A stretch of 6,497 nt of DNA from Firmicutes bacterium UBA6132 (GTDB taxonomy: Bacteria; Bacillota_A; Clostridia; Tissierellales; Sedimentibacteraceae), in contig DIVM01000144.1 of NCBI GenBank assembly GCA_002435835.1, forward strand, positions 1 to 6,497, read 5' to 3'. The translations under genes were made by a program, and so were the position numbers. Within the stretch, counting starts at the first letter, position 1. Each line of letters starts with the position of its first letter. Shown one piece after another: positions 6,494 to 6,497 of this stretch. The notes below the pieces were generated by a model. It was given only the letters and a program-made list of their open reading frames with translations, was not told the origin of the DNA and did not search any database.

Positions 6494-6497
6494 CGTT

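Overview
This 6.5 kb window is AT-rich and carries four protein genes, all read from the minus strand. In transcription order (high to low coordinates) they are a large membrane-anchored AraC-family regulator (6493-4130), a solute-binding lipoprotein (3696-2053), and two six-span ABC permeases (1901-933 and 896-21). This is the architecture of an LplABC / YtcQ-type carbohydrate importer (CUT1 class, 'complex polysaccharide' branch). The low GC, purine-rich Shine-Dalgarno sequences, lipobox and close family resemblance point to a Gram-positive Firmicute, most likely a saccharolytic clostridium. That taxonomic call is inference, and no species marker is present.

Function: the regulator has two membrane segments flanking a roughly 265-residue extracellular sensor and ends in a C-terminal AraC DNA-binding domain. 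It therefore looks like a one-component transmembrane regulator of the YesS/YtdP type that senses an external ligand and controls the adjacent importer. The lipoprotein captures an oligosaccharide at the cell surface and the permease pair moves it across the membrane. No ATPase gene lies in the window; in this transporter class a shared MsmX-type ATPase encoded elsewhere usually serves. The sugar cannot be named from the sequence.

Layout: 1-20 is downstream flank. Two permease genes follow, 36 nt apart. A 151-nt gap (1902-2052) holds a perfect 13-bp stem-loop. Then comes the lipoprotein gene, a 433-nt non-coding region (3697-4129), and the regulator gene, which runs to within 4 nt of the window edge.

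The non-coding region between regulator and lipoprotein is the most unusual part. It holds two separate nested inverted-repeat structures, each an outer stem closing three hairpins (four-way-junction or cloverleaf-like folds). One (4003-4107) lies just after the regulator stop codon. The other (3755-3878) lies in what would be the 5' leader of the lipoprotein mRNA. In the second, two pairs that mismatch on the plus strand become G-U wobbles on the minus strand, which suggests a folded RNA made with the operon. A candidate promoter lies between the two. I recognise neither as a known RNA family. They may be structured regulatory RNAs or copies of a palindromic repeat family; a genome search and a covariance search would decide.
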